A DNA stretch of 49,073 nt from Minisyncoccota bacterium (GCA_018657765.1 JABHWM010000003.1:1-49073), one strand, 5' to 3'. Positions 24,366-33,888 are shown, numbered from the stretch's first letter. Program-made: numbers and translations. The notes: generated by a model not told the origin, from the letters alone.

Positions 24366-24494
24366 ATGGCTTTTTTTATAAAGATCTGCTCGAAGTGTGA
24401 AAAAGTTAATCCCATTTGGAGATCGATATGTTCCAAACGGGGATGCAATTCAGTGGATTTTGATACTTTCACTGAAAAAGATAAAGAAGAATAA
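24366..24494 (+). CDS. tandem zinc-ribbon miniprotein A (42 residues)
   Basis: Not recognised. Tiny protein with four Cys spaced C-x2-C-x10-C-x4-C (CSKC ... CSKRGC), the pattern of a zinc ribbon, and an acidic tail (TFTEKDKEE). I chose ATG 24366 because AGGGAGAA lies 6 bases upstream. A longer in-frame start at 24291 would begin inside the leader hairpin. It is paralogous to the next gene: same Cys spacing, a shared Pro-x-Trp or Pro-Trp between the knuckles, and similar sequence before each start (CTGCCT, then GGTGGTGARGGAGAA). Small zinc ribbons bind nucleic acid or protein partners; none can be named here. Confidence 0.65.
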   Translation: MAFFIKICSKCEKVNPIWRSICSKRGCNSVDFDTFTEKDKEE

Positions 24495-24554
24495 TCTATA
24501 ATACCTATTTTAAACTGCCTTAAAAACTATTCTGGTGGTGAAGGAGAAAATTTC

Positions 24555-24680
24555 ATGATTGTGATAGCCAGAAAGTGTGAAGATTGTGGCAGAATTGTTG
24601 GCCCATGGGTTAACGTCTGTCCAAACGTTCGCTGCTATTCTTTAAAATTAAAGAATCTTTTTAAAAAAGATGAAGAATAA
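24555..24680 (+). CDS. tandem zinc-ribbon miniprotein B (41 residues)
   Basis: Paralogue of the gene 60 bases upstream. Cys spacing is identical (C-x2-C-x10-C-x4-C: CEDC ... CPNVRC), the middle has GPWVNV where A has NPIWRSI, and the tail is charged (LKNLFKKDEE). GAAGGAGAA precedes ATG 24555 at 9 bases. A TATAAT at 24497-24502, right after the stop of A, could give it extra transcription. Outside the Cys, Pro/Trp and tail the two proteins differ, so the duplication is old and both copies have probably been kept by selection. Confidence 0.62.
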   Translation: MIVIARKCEDCGRIVGPWVNVCPNVRCYSLKLKNLFKKDEE

Positions 24681-24704
24681 GTTCTAGTTTTTAAATAGTA
24701 GACG

Positions 24705-24769
24705 TTTGTTCGTCTACTGTTTCTATATAGTTACAAAAAAATAACTACGTAGAAATGTAGACGAACAAA
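24705..24769. repeat. long inverted repeat after the zinc-ribbon genes
   Basis: Arms 24705-24733 (TTTGTTCGTCTAC ... TATAGTTA) and 24742-24769 (TAACTACGTAGAAA ... GACGAACAAA) pair almost end to end, with an 8-base A-rich loop. The CGTCTAC at 24711-24717 can also pair with GTAGACG at 24698-24704, giving a competing short hairpin. It ends the zinc-ribbon unit and faces the 3' end of ldh. A T run follows only 11 bases later, so it is not a textbook terminator. Confidence 0.7.
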
Positions 24770-24818
24770 TTAGTACATCTTTTTTTTGAATATTAACTCT
24801 AAATTAAATTAAAAATAT

Positions 24819-25751
24819 TTATAAATATTTTTTCAAAGTATCCACAGATTTTTGAAGCATCTTTTTTTCTTCCCAAGAAAGCTTTATTTCTATGGTCTGC
24901 TCTACCCCATTTCTACCAATCACACATGGCACACTTAGTGATACTCCGTTGTGACCATAGTAACTATGAAGAGGAATGGATACAGGGAATATTTTTTTTC
25001 CATCAATAAGAATAGTTTCTACTAGTTTTGCAGTAGCTGTAGCTATTGCATAGTAAGTAGCTCCTTTGGCTTCTATTATTTTATAAGCAGCATCTCTAGT
25101 TTTGGTATAAGCAGCTAGCGCTTTTTGTTCTGTCATGTCAGGTATGGATAATAGGCTTTGCCCTCCAACCACAGCTCCAGTAAGAGCTGGGAAAGAACTA
25201 TCACCATGTTCTCCTAATATATAAGCATGAATGCTTTTTGGATTAATTTTCATTTGTTCAGCAAGATGGAAACGGAAGCGAGATGTATCGAGGGTTGTTC
25301 CAGAACCAAATATTCTTCCTTTGGGTAGACCAGCTATTTTATAAGCTTCGTAAGTAAGAATATCTACAGGATTAGAGACGATAATAATAATAGAATTAGG
25401 TGCATATTTTAGTATTTTTGGAATATACTTTTGAAGTATTGCTTTGTTTTTTTCTATAAGATCAAGTCTAGATTCACCTGTTTTTTGTGGAGCTCCTGCT
25501 GTAAACACAACAATATCTGTATCTTTGAGATCCTCATATGACTCAGAAGCTTTTATTTTTGTATGTTTTAGAAATGAAAGTCCATGTTCAAGATCTAGTT
25601 TTTCACCCTCTGCCTTTTCTTTAGAACGGCTTAGAAGTAAAAGTTCATTAGGAATTCCTTGCTGTAGAAGAGCAAAGGCTGTAGACATGCCTACTCTACC
25701 ACAACCGATGATTGCAACTTTATTGGTGTCAAATTTCAAATACTTAGTCAT
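24819..25751 (-). CDS. ldh: L-lactate dehydrogenase
   Basis: NAD-dependent 2-hydroxyacid dehydrogenase. The Rossmann start is VAIIGCGRVGMSTAFAL, the active-site His is in GEHGDSSF, and the substrate loop reads GAPQKTGESRLDL. The Gln there marks lactate rather than malate dehydrogenase, which has Arg. 310 residues, normal. It regenerates NAD+ from pyruvate in fermentation. The start overlaps the end of the transketolase C-half by 8 bases, so it is translated from the same message. Confidence 0.9.
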   Translation of the reverse strand: MTKYLKFDTNKVAIIGCGRVGMSTAFALLQQGIPNELLLLSRSKEKAEGEKLDLEHGLSFLKHTKIKASESYEDLKDTDIVVFTAGAPQKTGESRLDLIEKNKAILQKYIPKILKYAPNSIIIIVSNPVDILTYEAYKIAGLPKGRIFGSGTTLDTSRFRFHLAEQMKINPKSIHAYILGEHGDSSFPALTGAVVGGQSLLSIPDMTEQKALAAYTKTRDAAYKIIEAKGATYYAIATATAKLVETILIDGKKIFPVSIPLHSYYGHNGVSLSVPCVIGRNGVEQTIEIKLSWEEKKMLQKSVDTLKKYL

Positions 25752-26739
25752 TTTTCCATTCTAGAACAGTTTGTATAGTTTTCTCAATAGAACTACTGTC
25801 TAAGTTGTGTTTTTTCCACAACTCTACTGCTTTTCCTGATTCTCCAAAGCTATCTTTAAGACCCAGTGCTTTGTGAGGCAGGGCTACTAGTTTTCCCCCA
25901 TTTTTATCATTGGCTAGTGACTCTAATATAGCAGAATACACTCCTCCCATCAGTTGATGTTCCTCTATGGTAATGAAAGCTTTTGTTTTTTGTAGAGATT
26001 TAATTATAGTAGAAATATCTAGTGGCTTTATAGTGTGAAGATTTATTATTTCTATAGAGATAGAGTTATCTATGTTTTTTGTTGCTTTGATAGCTTCGGC
26101 AAGAATAGGACCAGAACCAATAATCGTAATGTCATTACCATTTTTAATAACATTAGCTTTTCCTATCTCGAATGGAGTATTTTTATCAGTAATGCTGAGA
26201 GATTTTTTTCTAGTTAACCTCAGATAAGCTGGTTTTCCAAGAACTGATAAAGCATGGACTGCTTTACGTGTTTCTTCAAAATCAACAGGAGAAACGATAG
26301 TCATGTTAGGCAATACCCTCATCAAGGCAAGATCTTCAAGACCTTGTTGCGTATAGCCATCTTCTCCAACATTAAGTCCAGTATGTCCGCCGACTATTAT
26401 GACTGGTAAATCTGAGTAACAAACAGAATCTCTAATTTGTTCCCAAGTTCTTCCTGGGCTAAAGACAGCAAAGCTAGCTGCAAAAGGAATTTTTCCTCTG
26501 ATTGCCAACCCAGCAGCGACTCCAATCATGTTTTGTTCAGCTATTCCTACTTGGATAAATCTTTCTGGATATTTTTCTGCAAACTTATTAAGTCTCAGAG
26601 ACTCTGTTAGATCTGCACAAAGAGCAACTACCTGTGAATTTTTTTCTGCAAGCTCTACCATCCCCTGTCCAAAACCGTCTCTAGTGCTTTTTAAAGTTTC
26701 TTTTTTTTCTACTGGTATTTTTGTTTTATTTTTTATCAC
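25744..26739 (-). CDS. transketolase, C-terminal subunit
   Basis: Pyrimidine-binding and C-terminal domains of a split transketolase. The motif GIAEQNMIGVAAGLA holds the catalytic Glu that activates thiamine diphosphate, followed by FAVFSPGRTWEQIRDSVCY. The last third is the transketolase C domain (TIEEHQLMGGVYSAILE). 331 residues. It starts at GTG 26739, whose bases overlap the TGA of the N-half (GTGA), so the two subunits are coupled in synthesis. Confidence 0.93.
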   Translation of the reverse strand: MIKNKTKIPVEKKETLKSTRDGFGQGMVELAEKNSQVVALCADLTESLRLNKFAEKYPERFIQVGIAEQNMIGVAAGLAIRGKIPFAASFAVFSPGRTWEQIRDSVCYSDLPVIIVGGHTGLNVGEDGYTQQGLEDLALMRVLPNMTIVSPVDFEETRKAVHALSVLGKPAYLRLTRKKSLSITDKNTPFEIGKANVIKNGNDITIIGSGPILAEAIKATKNIDNSISIEIINLHTIKPLDISTIIKSLQKTKAFITIEEHQLMGGVYSAILESLANDKNGGKLVALPHKALGLKDSFGESGKAVELWKKHNLDSSSIEKTIQTVLEWKND

Positions 26740-27563
26740 TTATTTAATTCTTCTAAAGCTTGAATAGTTTCTTGTTTGTTAGGAGCTTTACCATGCCAGT
26801 TATGATTTCCTTCCATGAAAGAAACTCCTTTGCCAGCAGTAGTATGACAAATAATTATAGAAGGTTCGTTATTTGAAAGATCTATATCGAAAGATTTTTT
26901 TAGTTGATTAAAATCATGCCCGTTTGCTTCTATCACATTCCAGCCAAAGTCTTTTAGCTTCTCGAATAAAGGATTAAAAAGAACATTATCTATTTTTCCA
27001 GAAATTTGAATATCATTAGCATCGATGACAATCGTTAAGTTACCTAGTTTATATTTATTTGCCAAAAGTAGAGCTTCCCAAGTTTGACCTTCTTGGAACT
27101 CCCCATCACTCATTGTGCAGAATACATGATTAGGTTGTTTATCGATTTGTAAGGAGATAGCTAATCCAACGGCTTGGGAAATTCCTTGTGCTAGTGATCC
27201 AGCAGAAATTTCAACTCCTGGTAAAAGGTTTTTTTGTGGGTGTCCTTGTAATCTGCTATCCATTTTTCTAAGAGTAGACAGTTCCTCAATAGGAAAATAT
27301 CCAGCTTCAGCCAGAGAAGCATAAAGAGCTGGGCAGTGATGTCCATTAGAAAGTAGTAAATAGTCTCTTTCTTTCCATTCTGGGTTATCTGGTTGGTATT
27401 TTAAGAGATTAAAATAAAGAAAGGTTAAGATATCAACCATACTAAGGGAACCGGCAGGATGACCGCTGCCAGCTTGGTAGAGCATTTTAATAACATTAAT
27501 ACGAATATTTTTTGCTATTTCCGTAAGACGAATTAGATCAGAAGAAGTGAGTTGGGCAGACAT
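26736..27563 (-). CDS. transketolase, N-terminal subunit
   Basis: Thiamine-diphosphate-binding half of a split transketolase, non-oxidative pentose phosphate pathway. GSGHPAGSLSMVDIL and the ThDP motif SDGEFQEGQTWEALLLANKY (Gly-Asp-Gly-type, with Ser-Asp-Gly here) are clear; GNHNWHGKAPN is at the C end. 275 residues, the standard size of the split form found in archaea and many Patescibacteria. First gene of the operon with the C-half and ldh. Confidence 0.93.
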   Translation of the reverse strand: MSAQLTSSDLIRLTEIAKNIRINVIKMLYQAGSGHPAGSLSMVDILTFLYFNLLKYQPDNPEWKERDYLLLSNGHHCPALYASLAEAGYFPIEELSTLRKMDSRLQGHPQKNLLPGVEISAGSLAQGISQAVGLAISLQIDKQPNHVFCTMSDGEFQEGQTWEALLLANKYKLGNLTIVIDANDIQISGKIDNVLFNPLFEKLKDFGWNVIEANGHDFNQLKKSFDIDLSNNEPSIIICHTTAGKGVSFMEGNHNWHGKAPNKQETIQALEELNK

Positions 27564-27640
27564 ACTTTGTTGAAGTACCAGTCTAGCAGAATTTAGGTGT
27601 TAGGAGAAGAATTTAACTTATGGTGAGAGTATTTAGTTTT

Positions 27641-30600
27641 TTATCCCAAAAGTTCTTGAACTTCTTTTTCCAAATCATCATTCCATTCAACTTGGTATGG
27701 TAGTTTCAATCTTTCTGGTTTGCTACCATTTGGAATAATAATGATTATAGTCATTTTTCCAGGTTTGCTTTTTAGAAGTTTACCTAGTTTTTGAAGAGTT
27801 TCTTTTTCTGTTTTTCTAGGAATAAATATTTCATGAGCATTTTTGTTAGATTCATACTCTACATGTTCTTGTTTTGGAATAGTTACTTTTTCTGCAATTA
27901 ATTTTAGCTCATCATCTTGAAACTCTACTTTTGCCTTCATGAGTACAACTTTATCTTGAATTATTTTATCTTTATCAGATTCATATAATCTAGGAAAAAA
28001 TACTACTTCAATACTTCCAGTATTGTCTTGTAAAACACCAAAGGCCATTTCTTTTCCAGATTTTTTTGTTCTAACAACTTTCACACGAGTTAAGATTCCA
28101 CCAAATAAAAATGATTGATCTTTATGTAAAGTTTGATCAAGATCTTTAATAAATTTATTAGAACGATTTTGGACGGCTTCTAGCTGATCAGCTAAAGGAT
28201 GGCTGGTGAGATACATTCCTAGTAATTCTTTTTCAAAAGATAAAAGTTCTTTGGTAGGATATTCAGTAATCACGGCAAAAGTATCTTGAATATGGGTTGT
28301 TGATTCTGTTGCTACATCTGCAAAAAGATTATCCTGGCCATCTATTTCAGATTGGAATTGAGTAGCTGTTTGTCTAATAGAATCTAGATTTTCTAGCATA
28401 CTAGACCTAGTACCAAACTCATCCATGGCTCCTACTTTTATCAAACTTTCAATAACTTTTTTATTTACTTTTCTACCTTCTGTCTTGTATAAAAACTCTG
28501 TGAAAGAATTGAATTTATCTTCATTCTCTTTTCTTGTTTCTAGGATATTTTCAATAGCTGCAGTACCGACATTCTTGACAGCACTAATGCTAAAACGAAT
28601 AGCTTTTTTATTGAGAGAGTCATTATTTTTTTCAATGGTAAATGTATCATCAGACTTATTAATATCTGGTGGTAAAACTAAAATTCCCATTTCCTTACAA
28701 TTTTCTATAGCTAGGGAAACTTTTTCATCTCTATTCATAGAGTGGGAATTTGTTTCTATAGTCATCAAAGCAGCCATATACTCTATTGGATAGTTTGCTT
28801 TCAGATATGCTGTTTGATAGGAAATCATGGCATAACTAGCAGCATGAGCTTTGTTGAAACCATAGTTAGCAAAAGCTTCGATAAATCCCCAGACTTTTTC
28901 TGCAACATCTTTTTTGTAGTTTTTTTTGACGGATTCTGTAATGAAACGTTTTTTATTTTCATCAAGAATCTTTTTTTTCTTTTTACCAATAGCTCGTCGT
29001 AACATGTCAGCTTCACCCAAAGTATAGCCAGCCATATGATGAACAATCTCTAGAACTTGTTCTTGGTAAACCATGATTCCATATGTTTCACCTAAGATCT
29101 TTTTTAGTGAAGGATCTGGATAAACAACACTTTCTGGATTTTGTTTTCCTTCTATAAATTTAGGGATAAGATCCATTGGTCCAGGTCTGTATAGAGCTAA
29201 CATAGCTGTAATATCAGAAAAGTGAGAAGGTTGGAGTGTTTTGGCTACTCTTCTCATTCCTCCAGATTCTAGTTGGAAAACACCAGATGTTTGACCAGCA
29301 GAAAGAAGCTTGTATGTTTTTTTATCATCTAGTGGCAGAGTGTCTAGATCAATTTCTTTTCCTTGATATTTTTTTATTAAGCTCAAGGCAGTTTGGATAG
29401 TAGAAAGATTTCTGAGTCCCAAAAAATCAAATTTTAAAAGACCAATAGCATTATCATCAATATTACAATCCAAAGAATACATGTCATATTGAGTGACCAT
29501 TTTTCCAGTACGAGTATCTTTTTGAATAGGGGTATATTCTGGTAATGGCTTATCAGCAATAATTACAGCAGCAGCATGAATACTACTATGCCTAATAGTT
29601 CCTTCTACTTTTTTGGCTAAATCTAGAAGTTTTCTAAATCTGGGTTGTTGATAGTATTGGGTTAGTTCTGGAACTGTTTTAATAGCCGTATCTAGGCTAG
29701 TTTTTTTACCAGGTTCATTGGGAATAAGCTTTGATATCTTATCAGGATCTTCATATGGCATCCCCAGTACTCTACCGATGTCACGAATAGATACTCTAGC
29801 TTCCATCCTTCCAAAGGTAATTACATGACCCAAGTGATCATGTCCATATTTCTCTGCAGCATAAGCAATTACTTCTTCACGTCTATCATCAGCAAAATCA
29901 ATATCAATATCAGGAGGGGTTGGACGCTCTGGATTAAGGAATCTCTCAAAAGGAAGACCATGTTCCAGTGGGTCTAAAGTAGTAATATTAAGACAGTAAG
30001 AAACAATAGACCCAGCAGCAGAACCACGTCCTGGACCTACTCCTATTCCTTGTTCTTTGGCCCAGTTTACAAAATCTTGGGTAATAAGAAAGTATGTCGG
30101 GTAACCTTTTCCATTAATAATATCCATCTCATATTCAGCGCGTTCTTTACGTTCTGGGGTTATTTCTCCATACTTTTTTTTCATTCCTTCATAGACCATT
30201 TTACTGAGCCATGTTTCTGCTGTCTCTTCGTCTGGTAGTGGGTATTTAGGAAAAATTAATTGACCTGTTGGGATATCAACATTACAACGATCTGCAATTT
30301 TGACTGTATTTTCTATAGCTTCTGGATAATCAGCAAATAACTCTTTCATCTCTTCTGTAGATCTGAGATAAAAATCTGGATTATCTTTCATCTTCATTCT
30401 TTTTTCATCAGAGATTAGTTTTCTTGTTTGGACACATAGCAAAGCATCTTGAGCTTCCACATCATCTTTTTCTATATAGTGAACATCATTTGTAGCCACT
30501 AATGGAAGTTTTAGTTTTCTAGCTATTTTTACCAATTGTTTATTAAGGTCTTTGAGTTCTGGAATAGAAGGATGTGCCTGTAATTCTACATAAAATCTAT

Positions 30601-31102
30601 CACCAAATATTTCTTTGTATTTTTCAAATTTTTCCAAAGCTTCTTTTTCTTTACCGTCACGAAGTAGCCTGTTAAAAATACTACCCATACAGCCACTAAG
30701 AACTATTAATCCTTCACTGTGACTCTCTAATACTTCTTCATCTATCCGAGGTTTATAGGAAAATCCTTCTAAGTTTCCTATAGAAACTAGTTTCATTAAG
30801 TTTTGATATCCAGTGAAATTTTCTGCTATAACTGTAAGATGAGCTTGGTCTGCGCCAGGTTTTACTTGTTTATCATGACGAGATTTTTTTGCTACATATA
30901 GTTCACAGCCAATAATTGATTTTATCCCTGCATCTCTACAAGCATTAAAAAAAGCAATAGTGCCATACATTCCCCCATGGTCAGTCATGGCTACAGCAGT
31001 TTGGCCATGATCTTTTACTTTTTGAATTAGTTTGGGAATCTTAGCGAGTCCATCCAGCATGGAGTATTCAGTATGGACATGAAGATGAACAAAATCAGAC
31101 AT
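27641..31102 (-). CDS. dnaE: DNA polymerase III subunit alpha
   Basis: Replicative polymerase, DnaE type (no embedded exonuclease). N-terminal PHP domain (HLHVHTEYSMLDG, MTDHGGMYG), polymerase palm with the catalytic triad region PPDIDIDFADDRREEV, GPGRGSAAGSIVSYCL, and the fingers FNKAHAASYAMISYQTAYLK. The C-terminal half has a helix-hairpin-helix region and an OB fold (FLFGGILTRVKVVRTKKSGK). 1153 residues, normal. The start is supported by a promoter 9 bases upstream. Confidence 0.97.
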   Translation of the reverse strand: MSDFVHLHVHTEYSMLDGLAKIPKLIQKVKDHGQTAVAMTDHGGMYGTIAFFNACRDAGIKSIIGCELYVAKKSRHDKQVKPGADQAHLTVIAENFTGYQNLMKLVSIGNLEGFSYKPRIDEEVLESHSEGLIVLSGCMGSIFNRLLRDGKEKEALEKFEKYKEIFGDRFYVELQAHPSIPELKDLNKQLVKIARKLKLPLVATNDVHYIEKDDVEAQDALLCVQTRKLISDEKRMKMKDNPDFYLRSTEEMKELFADYPEAIENTVKIADRCNVDIPTGQLIFPKYPLPDEETAETWLSKMVYEGMKKKYGEITPERKERAEYEMDIINGKGYPTYFLITQDFVNWAKEQGIGVGPGRGSAAGSIVSYCLNITTLDPLEHGLPFERFLNPERPTPPDIDIDFADDRREEVIAYAAEKYGHDHLGHVITFGRMEARVSIRDIGRVLGMPYEDPDKISKLIPNEPGKKTSLDTAIKTVPELTQYYQQPRFRKLLDLAKKVEGTIRHSSIHAAAVIIADKPLPEYTPIQKDTRTGKMVTQYDMYSLDCNIDDNAIGLLKFDFLGLRNLSTIQTALSLIKKYQGKEIDLDTLPLDDKKTYKLLSAGQTSGVFQLESGGMRRVAKTLQPSHFSDITAMLALYRPGPMDLIPKFIEGKQNPESVVYPDPSLKKILGETYGIMVYQEQVLEIVHHMAGYTLGEADMLRRAIGKKKKKILDENKKRFITESVKKNYKKDVAEKVWGFIEAFANYGFNKAHAASYAMISYQTAYLKANYPIEYMAALMTIETNSHSMNRDEKVSLAIENCKEMGILVLPPDINKSDDTFTIEKNNDSLNKKAIRFSISAVKNVGTAAIENILETRKENEDKFNSFTEFLYKTEGRKVNKKVIESLIKVGAMDEFGTRSSMLENLDSIRQTATQFQSEIDGQDNLFADVATESTTHIQDTFAVITEYPTKELLSFEKELLGMYLTSHPLADQLEAVQNRSNKFIKDLDQTLHKDQSFLFGGILTRVKVVRTKKSGKEMAFGVLQDNTGSIEVVFFPRLYESDKDKIIQDKVVLMKAKVEFQDDELKLIAEKVTIPKQEHVEYESNKNAHEIFIPRKTEKETLQKLGKLLKSKPGKMTIIIIIPNGSKPERLKLPYQVEWNDDLEKEVQELLG

Positions 31103-31111
31103 TATTTCTCG

Positions 31112-31140
31112 ACTATCCCACAGCTGAAGTTAGCTTTCAA
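31112..31140 (-). promoter_or_regulatory. dnaE promoter, leaderless
   Basis: Minus-strand -35 TTGAAA (31140-31135), 17-bp spacer, -10 GATAGT (31117-31112), 9 bases before the dnaE ATG. The -35 lies inside the last codons of gatB. No Shine-Dalgarno. Confidence 0.6.
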
Positions 31141-32491
31141 GGGCGACTTGAATAGCTTTTCTAATTACTTGAGGATCTACTTTTTTTCCTAGAGTTCTCA
31201 TCACTTGGCCCATGAGGAAGCCAATGATCTGAGTTTGTCCAGAATTGTATTTTTCAACAGCATCTGTGTTATTAGTTAATACTTCTTTAATGGTTTTATT
31301 TAAAATATCTTCATCGATAGTTTCTGTAGAATGAAGTTCTTCAAAGAGTTTTACTACTTCACTAGGATTAGTATTTTCTTTTACTTGTGCCCTTGAGGGT
31401 ATTACTATTTTTTTATTAGTATAGTCATTTATAAAAAGAACTAAATCTAGTTTTTTATTATGAAGTTCTCGCAAAATAGATTCTAACCAATGAAGAAGTT
31501 TTTCAGAATCAACACTAGAAAAATCAATAGCTTTTGCTAGTGGAAGATCAAATTCTTTGACCCATCTTTGGGCTATTGATTCTGGAAGTTCTGGTACTGA
31601 GTCTTTTATTTCTTTTAGATATTCATCAGAAAAATGAAATGGTGGTAAATCTGGATCTGGGAAATATCTGTAATCTTCGGCAGATTCTTTAGTTCTTTGA
31701 GAAAAGGTCTGTGATTTAACGGCATTCCAACCACGAGTTTCTTGAACAGGCACTTCCCCTTGTTCTAGAATTTCTGCTTGTCTTTCTACTTCATAGTTAA
31801 TAGCAGCCTCTAAAAATCTGAATGAGTTAATATTTTTAATCTCTACTTTATAATTTGGAAGTTCTGTTTCTCCTTTTTTACGTAGAGAAATATTTGCTTC
31901 CAAACGCATCCCACCTTGTTCCATATCACAATTAGCGATATCCAAGAAACGTAGGATGTGACGAAGTTTTTTACCATATTCTTTGGCTTGTTTACCACTG
32001 GTAATATCAGGCTCTGTAACGACTTCTACTAGTGGCACTCCACCTCTATTAAAGTCTATTAAACTTACTTTTTTGTTATTAATAACTTTATGTTGTAATT
32101 TACCGGTATCTTCTTCCAAGTGAATTCTAGTAAGACCTACTTTTCCTGAAGGAGTATCTATATACCCTTCATAACAGAAAGGAATGTCGTACTGACTAAT
32201 TTGATAACTTTTTGCTAGATCTGGATAGAAGTAATGTTTGCGGTCAAATTTTGAAAATTTATTGAGAGAACAATTCGTAGCTAACCCAAGTTTTAGTGTC
32301 CAAGCAATAGCTTTCTTATTAGCCACAGGTAGACCACCTGGCATTCCTAGACAAACTGGACAAGTATAGATATTAGGCTTTTCTGCCCCAAATGGATCAT
32401 TCTTACAACCACAAAACATTTTTGAATCAGTTTTTAGTTCTGCATGAACTTCCATACCGATCACTACTTCATATTTTTCTTGTAATTTCAT
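31130..32491 (-). CDS. gatB: Asp-tRNA(Asn)/Glu-tRNA(Gln) amidotransferase subunit B
   Basis: Kinase/tRNA-binding subunit of GatCAB, which converts Glu-tRNA(Gln) and Asp-tRNA(Asn) to the amides. Conserved start YEVVIGMEVHAELKTDSKMF, the zinc region CPVCLGMPGGLPV, HYFYPDLAKSYQISQY, and DFNRGGVPLVEVVTEPD. The C-terminal YqeY-like helical tail ends IIGFLMGQVMRTLGKKVDP. 453 residues, near normal. Its ATG overlaps the gatA stop by 4 bases. Confidence 0.97.
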   Translation of the reverse strand: MKLQEKYEVVIGMEVHAELKTDSKMFCGCKNDPFGAEKPNIYTCPVCLGMPGGLPVANKKAIAWTLKLGLATNCSLNKFSKFDRKHYFYPDLAKSYQISQYDIPFCYEGYIDTPSGKVGLTRIHLEEDTGKLQHKVINNKKVSLIDFNRGGVPLVEVVTEPDITSGKQAKEYGKKLRHILRFLDIANCDMEQGGMRLEANISLRKKGETELPNYKVEIKNINSFRFLEAAINYEVERQAEILEQGEVPVQETRGWNAVKSQTFSQRTKESAEDYRYFPDPDLPPFHFSDEYLKEIKDSVPELPESIAQRWVKEFDLPLAKAIDFSSVDSEKLLHWLESILRELHNKKLDLVLFINDYTNKKIVIPSRAQVKENTNPSEVVKLFEELHSTETIDEDILNKTIKEVLTNNTDAVEKYNSGQTQIIGFLMGQVMRTLGKKVDPQVIRKAIQVALES

Positions 32492-33870
32492 GACTCATTC
32501 CTCCAGGTATTCCAAGAAGTATTTTTTTCAAAAGCATCACCGGCTTGGATAACAAGATCTTCTCTCCACATTGGAGCGATAATACTCATTCCCAAGAAAA
32601 GATTTGTTTTGGGATCACGATAATAAGGAACATTTATTCCAGGTAACCCTGCGACAGCACTGGCTTCAACAAGCATATCTTCTAACTCTCCAAACATTGC
32701 TTGTCCTTTAGTAGCACCTACTTTTTTGGCAAATCCAGGAGAGGTTGGACAAATTAATACATCATAAGTTTCGAATAGTCTATTGAGGTCTTGAATAAGA
32801 AGAGTACGAACTTTTTGAGCTAGTTCATAATATTTTTCTGAGTAGCCTTTACTAAGAGTATAAGTGCCTAACATCTGTCTGCGTTTTGCTTCATCACCAA
32901 ATAGTGATCTATCATTTCCATAACGAATACCATCATATCTAGCTAAGTTACTGCTCACTTCTCCACGTTGCACAACTGTAAAGACACCAATAGCATAATG
33001 AGGATCCATGGCTTGTGTTTTTTCGACAGTTGCTCCAAGATCTTCAAAAACCTTTAATTGTTCCATAAGTTTGTCATTAGCAAAGCCTATTTCAGCAACA
33101 TCCTGATAAATAACTCCAATTTTTAATCCTTTTACAGAAGTATTTAATGACTGTGTAAAGTCAGGAGTTGTCTGAGCAGAAGAAGTACCATCCAAAGGAT
33201 CATGCCCAGCAAAAGCATTCAACAATATTGCTGCATCTTCTACTGTTTTTGCAATAGGACCAGGACTGTCTGTAGAAGATGCCATCGCGGCAACTCCATA
33301 ACGACTTACTCGGCCATAAGTTGGTTTTAGACCAACTGCTCCACACCAGGCTGCTGGTTGTCTAATAGAGCCAGCTGTTTCACTTCCAATAGAAGAACTT
33401 GCCATATCAGCAGCAACTGCCGCGGCACTACCACCAGAAGAACCTCCAGGAAGATGATTAGTATTTCTAGGATTCAATGTTCTTCCATAGCCACTTGTCT
33501 CTGTAGAAGAGCCGTGTGCCCAAGCATCTAAGTTTGTTTTTCCGATAATAACACCACCTGATTTTTTAAGTTTACTTGTGACTGTAGATTCAAACTGTGG
33601 TTTGAAAGTATCTAGAACTTTGGATGAGGCTGTGGTTCTAAAGTCTCGTGTACAAAAGTTATCTTTGACAGCAATAGGAACACCAGCTAGTGGAGTTTCT
33701 AGTAATTCTTCAGCAGTATCCAAAGCTTTTTCGTTGAGAGTTAAGTAAACATTCAAATCTTTATTTTGTTGTTCAATGCTTTTTTGCACATCAGCATAAA
33801 GTTCTCTATGAGAAAATTTTTTATTTTTCAAACCCTGGATTGTTTTAGTTAAAGTTAGTTTATTTAGCAT
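32488..33870 (-). CDS. gatA: Asp-tRNA(Asn)/Glu-tRNA(Gln) amidotransferase subunit A
   Basis: Amidase subunit that frees ammonia from glutamine. The Ser-cisSer-Lys triad is visible: Lys in IAVKDNFC, GGSSGGSAAAVAADM, and the nucleophile region GSETAGSIRQPAAWCG. The last usually reads SDTGGSIRQPA; the Asp/Gly changes (SETAGS) are conservative but worth noting. 460 residues. It precedes gatB with a 4-base overlap. Confidence 0.96.
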   Translation of the reverse strand: MLNKLTLTKTIQGLKNKKFSHRELYADVQKSIEQQNKDLNVYLTLNEKALDTAEELLETPLAGVPIAVKDNFCTRDFRTTASSKVLDTFKPQFESTVTSKLKKSGGVIIGKTNLDAWAHGSSTETSGYGRTLNPRNTNHLPGGSSGGSAAAVAADMASSSIGSETAGSIRQPAAWCGAVGLKPTYGRVSRYGVAAMASSTDSPGPIAKTVEDAAILLNAFAGHDPLDGTSSAQTTPDFTQSLNTSVKGLKIGVIYQDVAEIGFANDKLMEQLKVFEDLGATVEKTQAMDPHYAIGVFTVVQRGEVSSNLARYDGIRYGNDRSLFGDEAKRRQMLGTYTLSKGYSEKYYELAQKVRTLLIQDLNRLFETYDVLICPTSPGFAKKVGATKGQAMFGELEDMLVEASAVAGLPGINVPYYRDPKTNLFLGMSIIAPMWREDLVIQAGDAFEKNTSWNTWRNES

Positions 33871-33888
33871 TTTTCAGTTCAAATTTAA

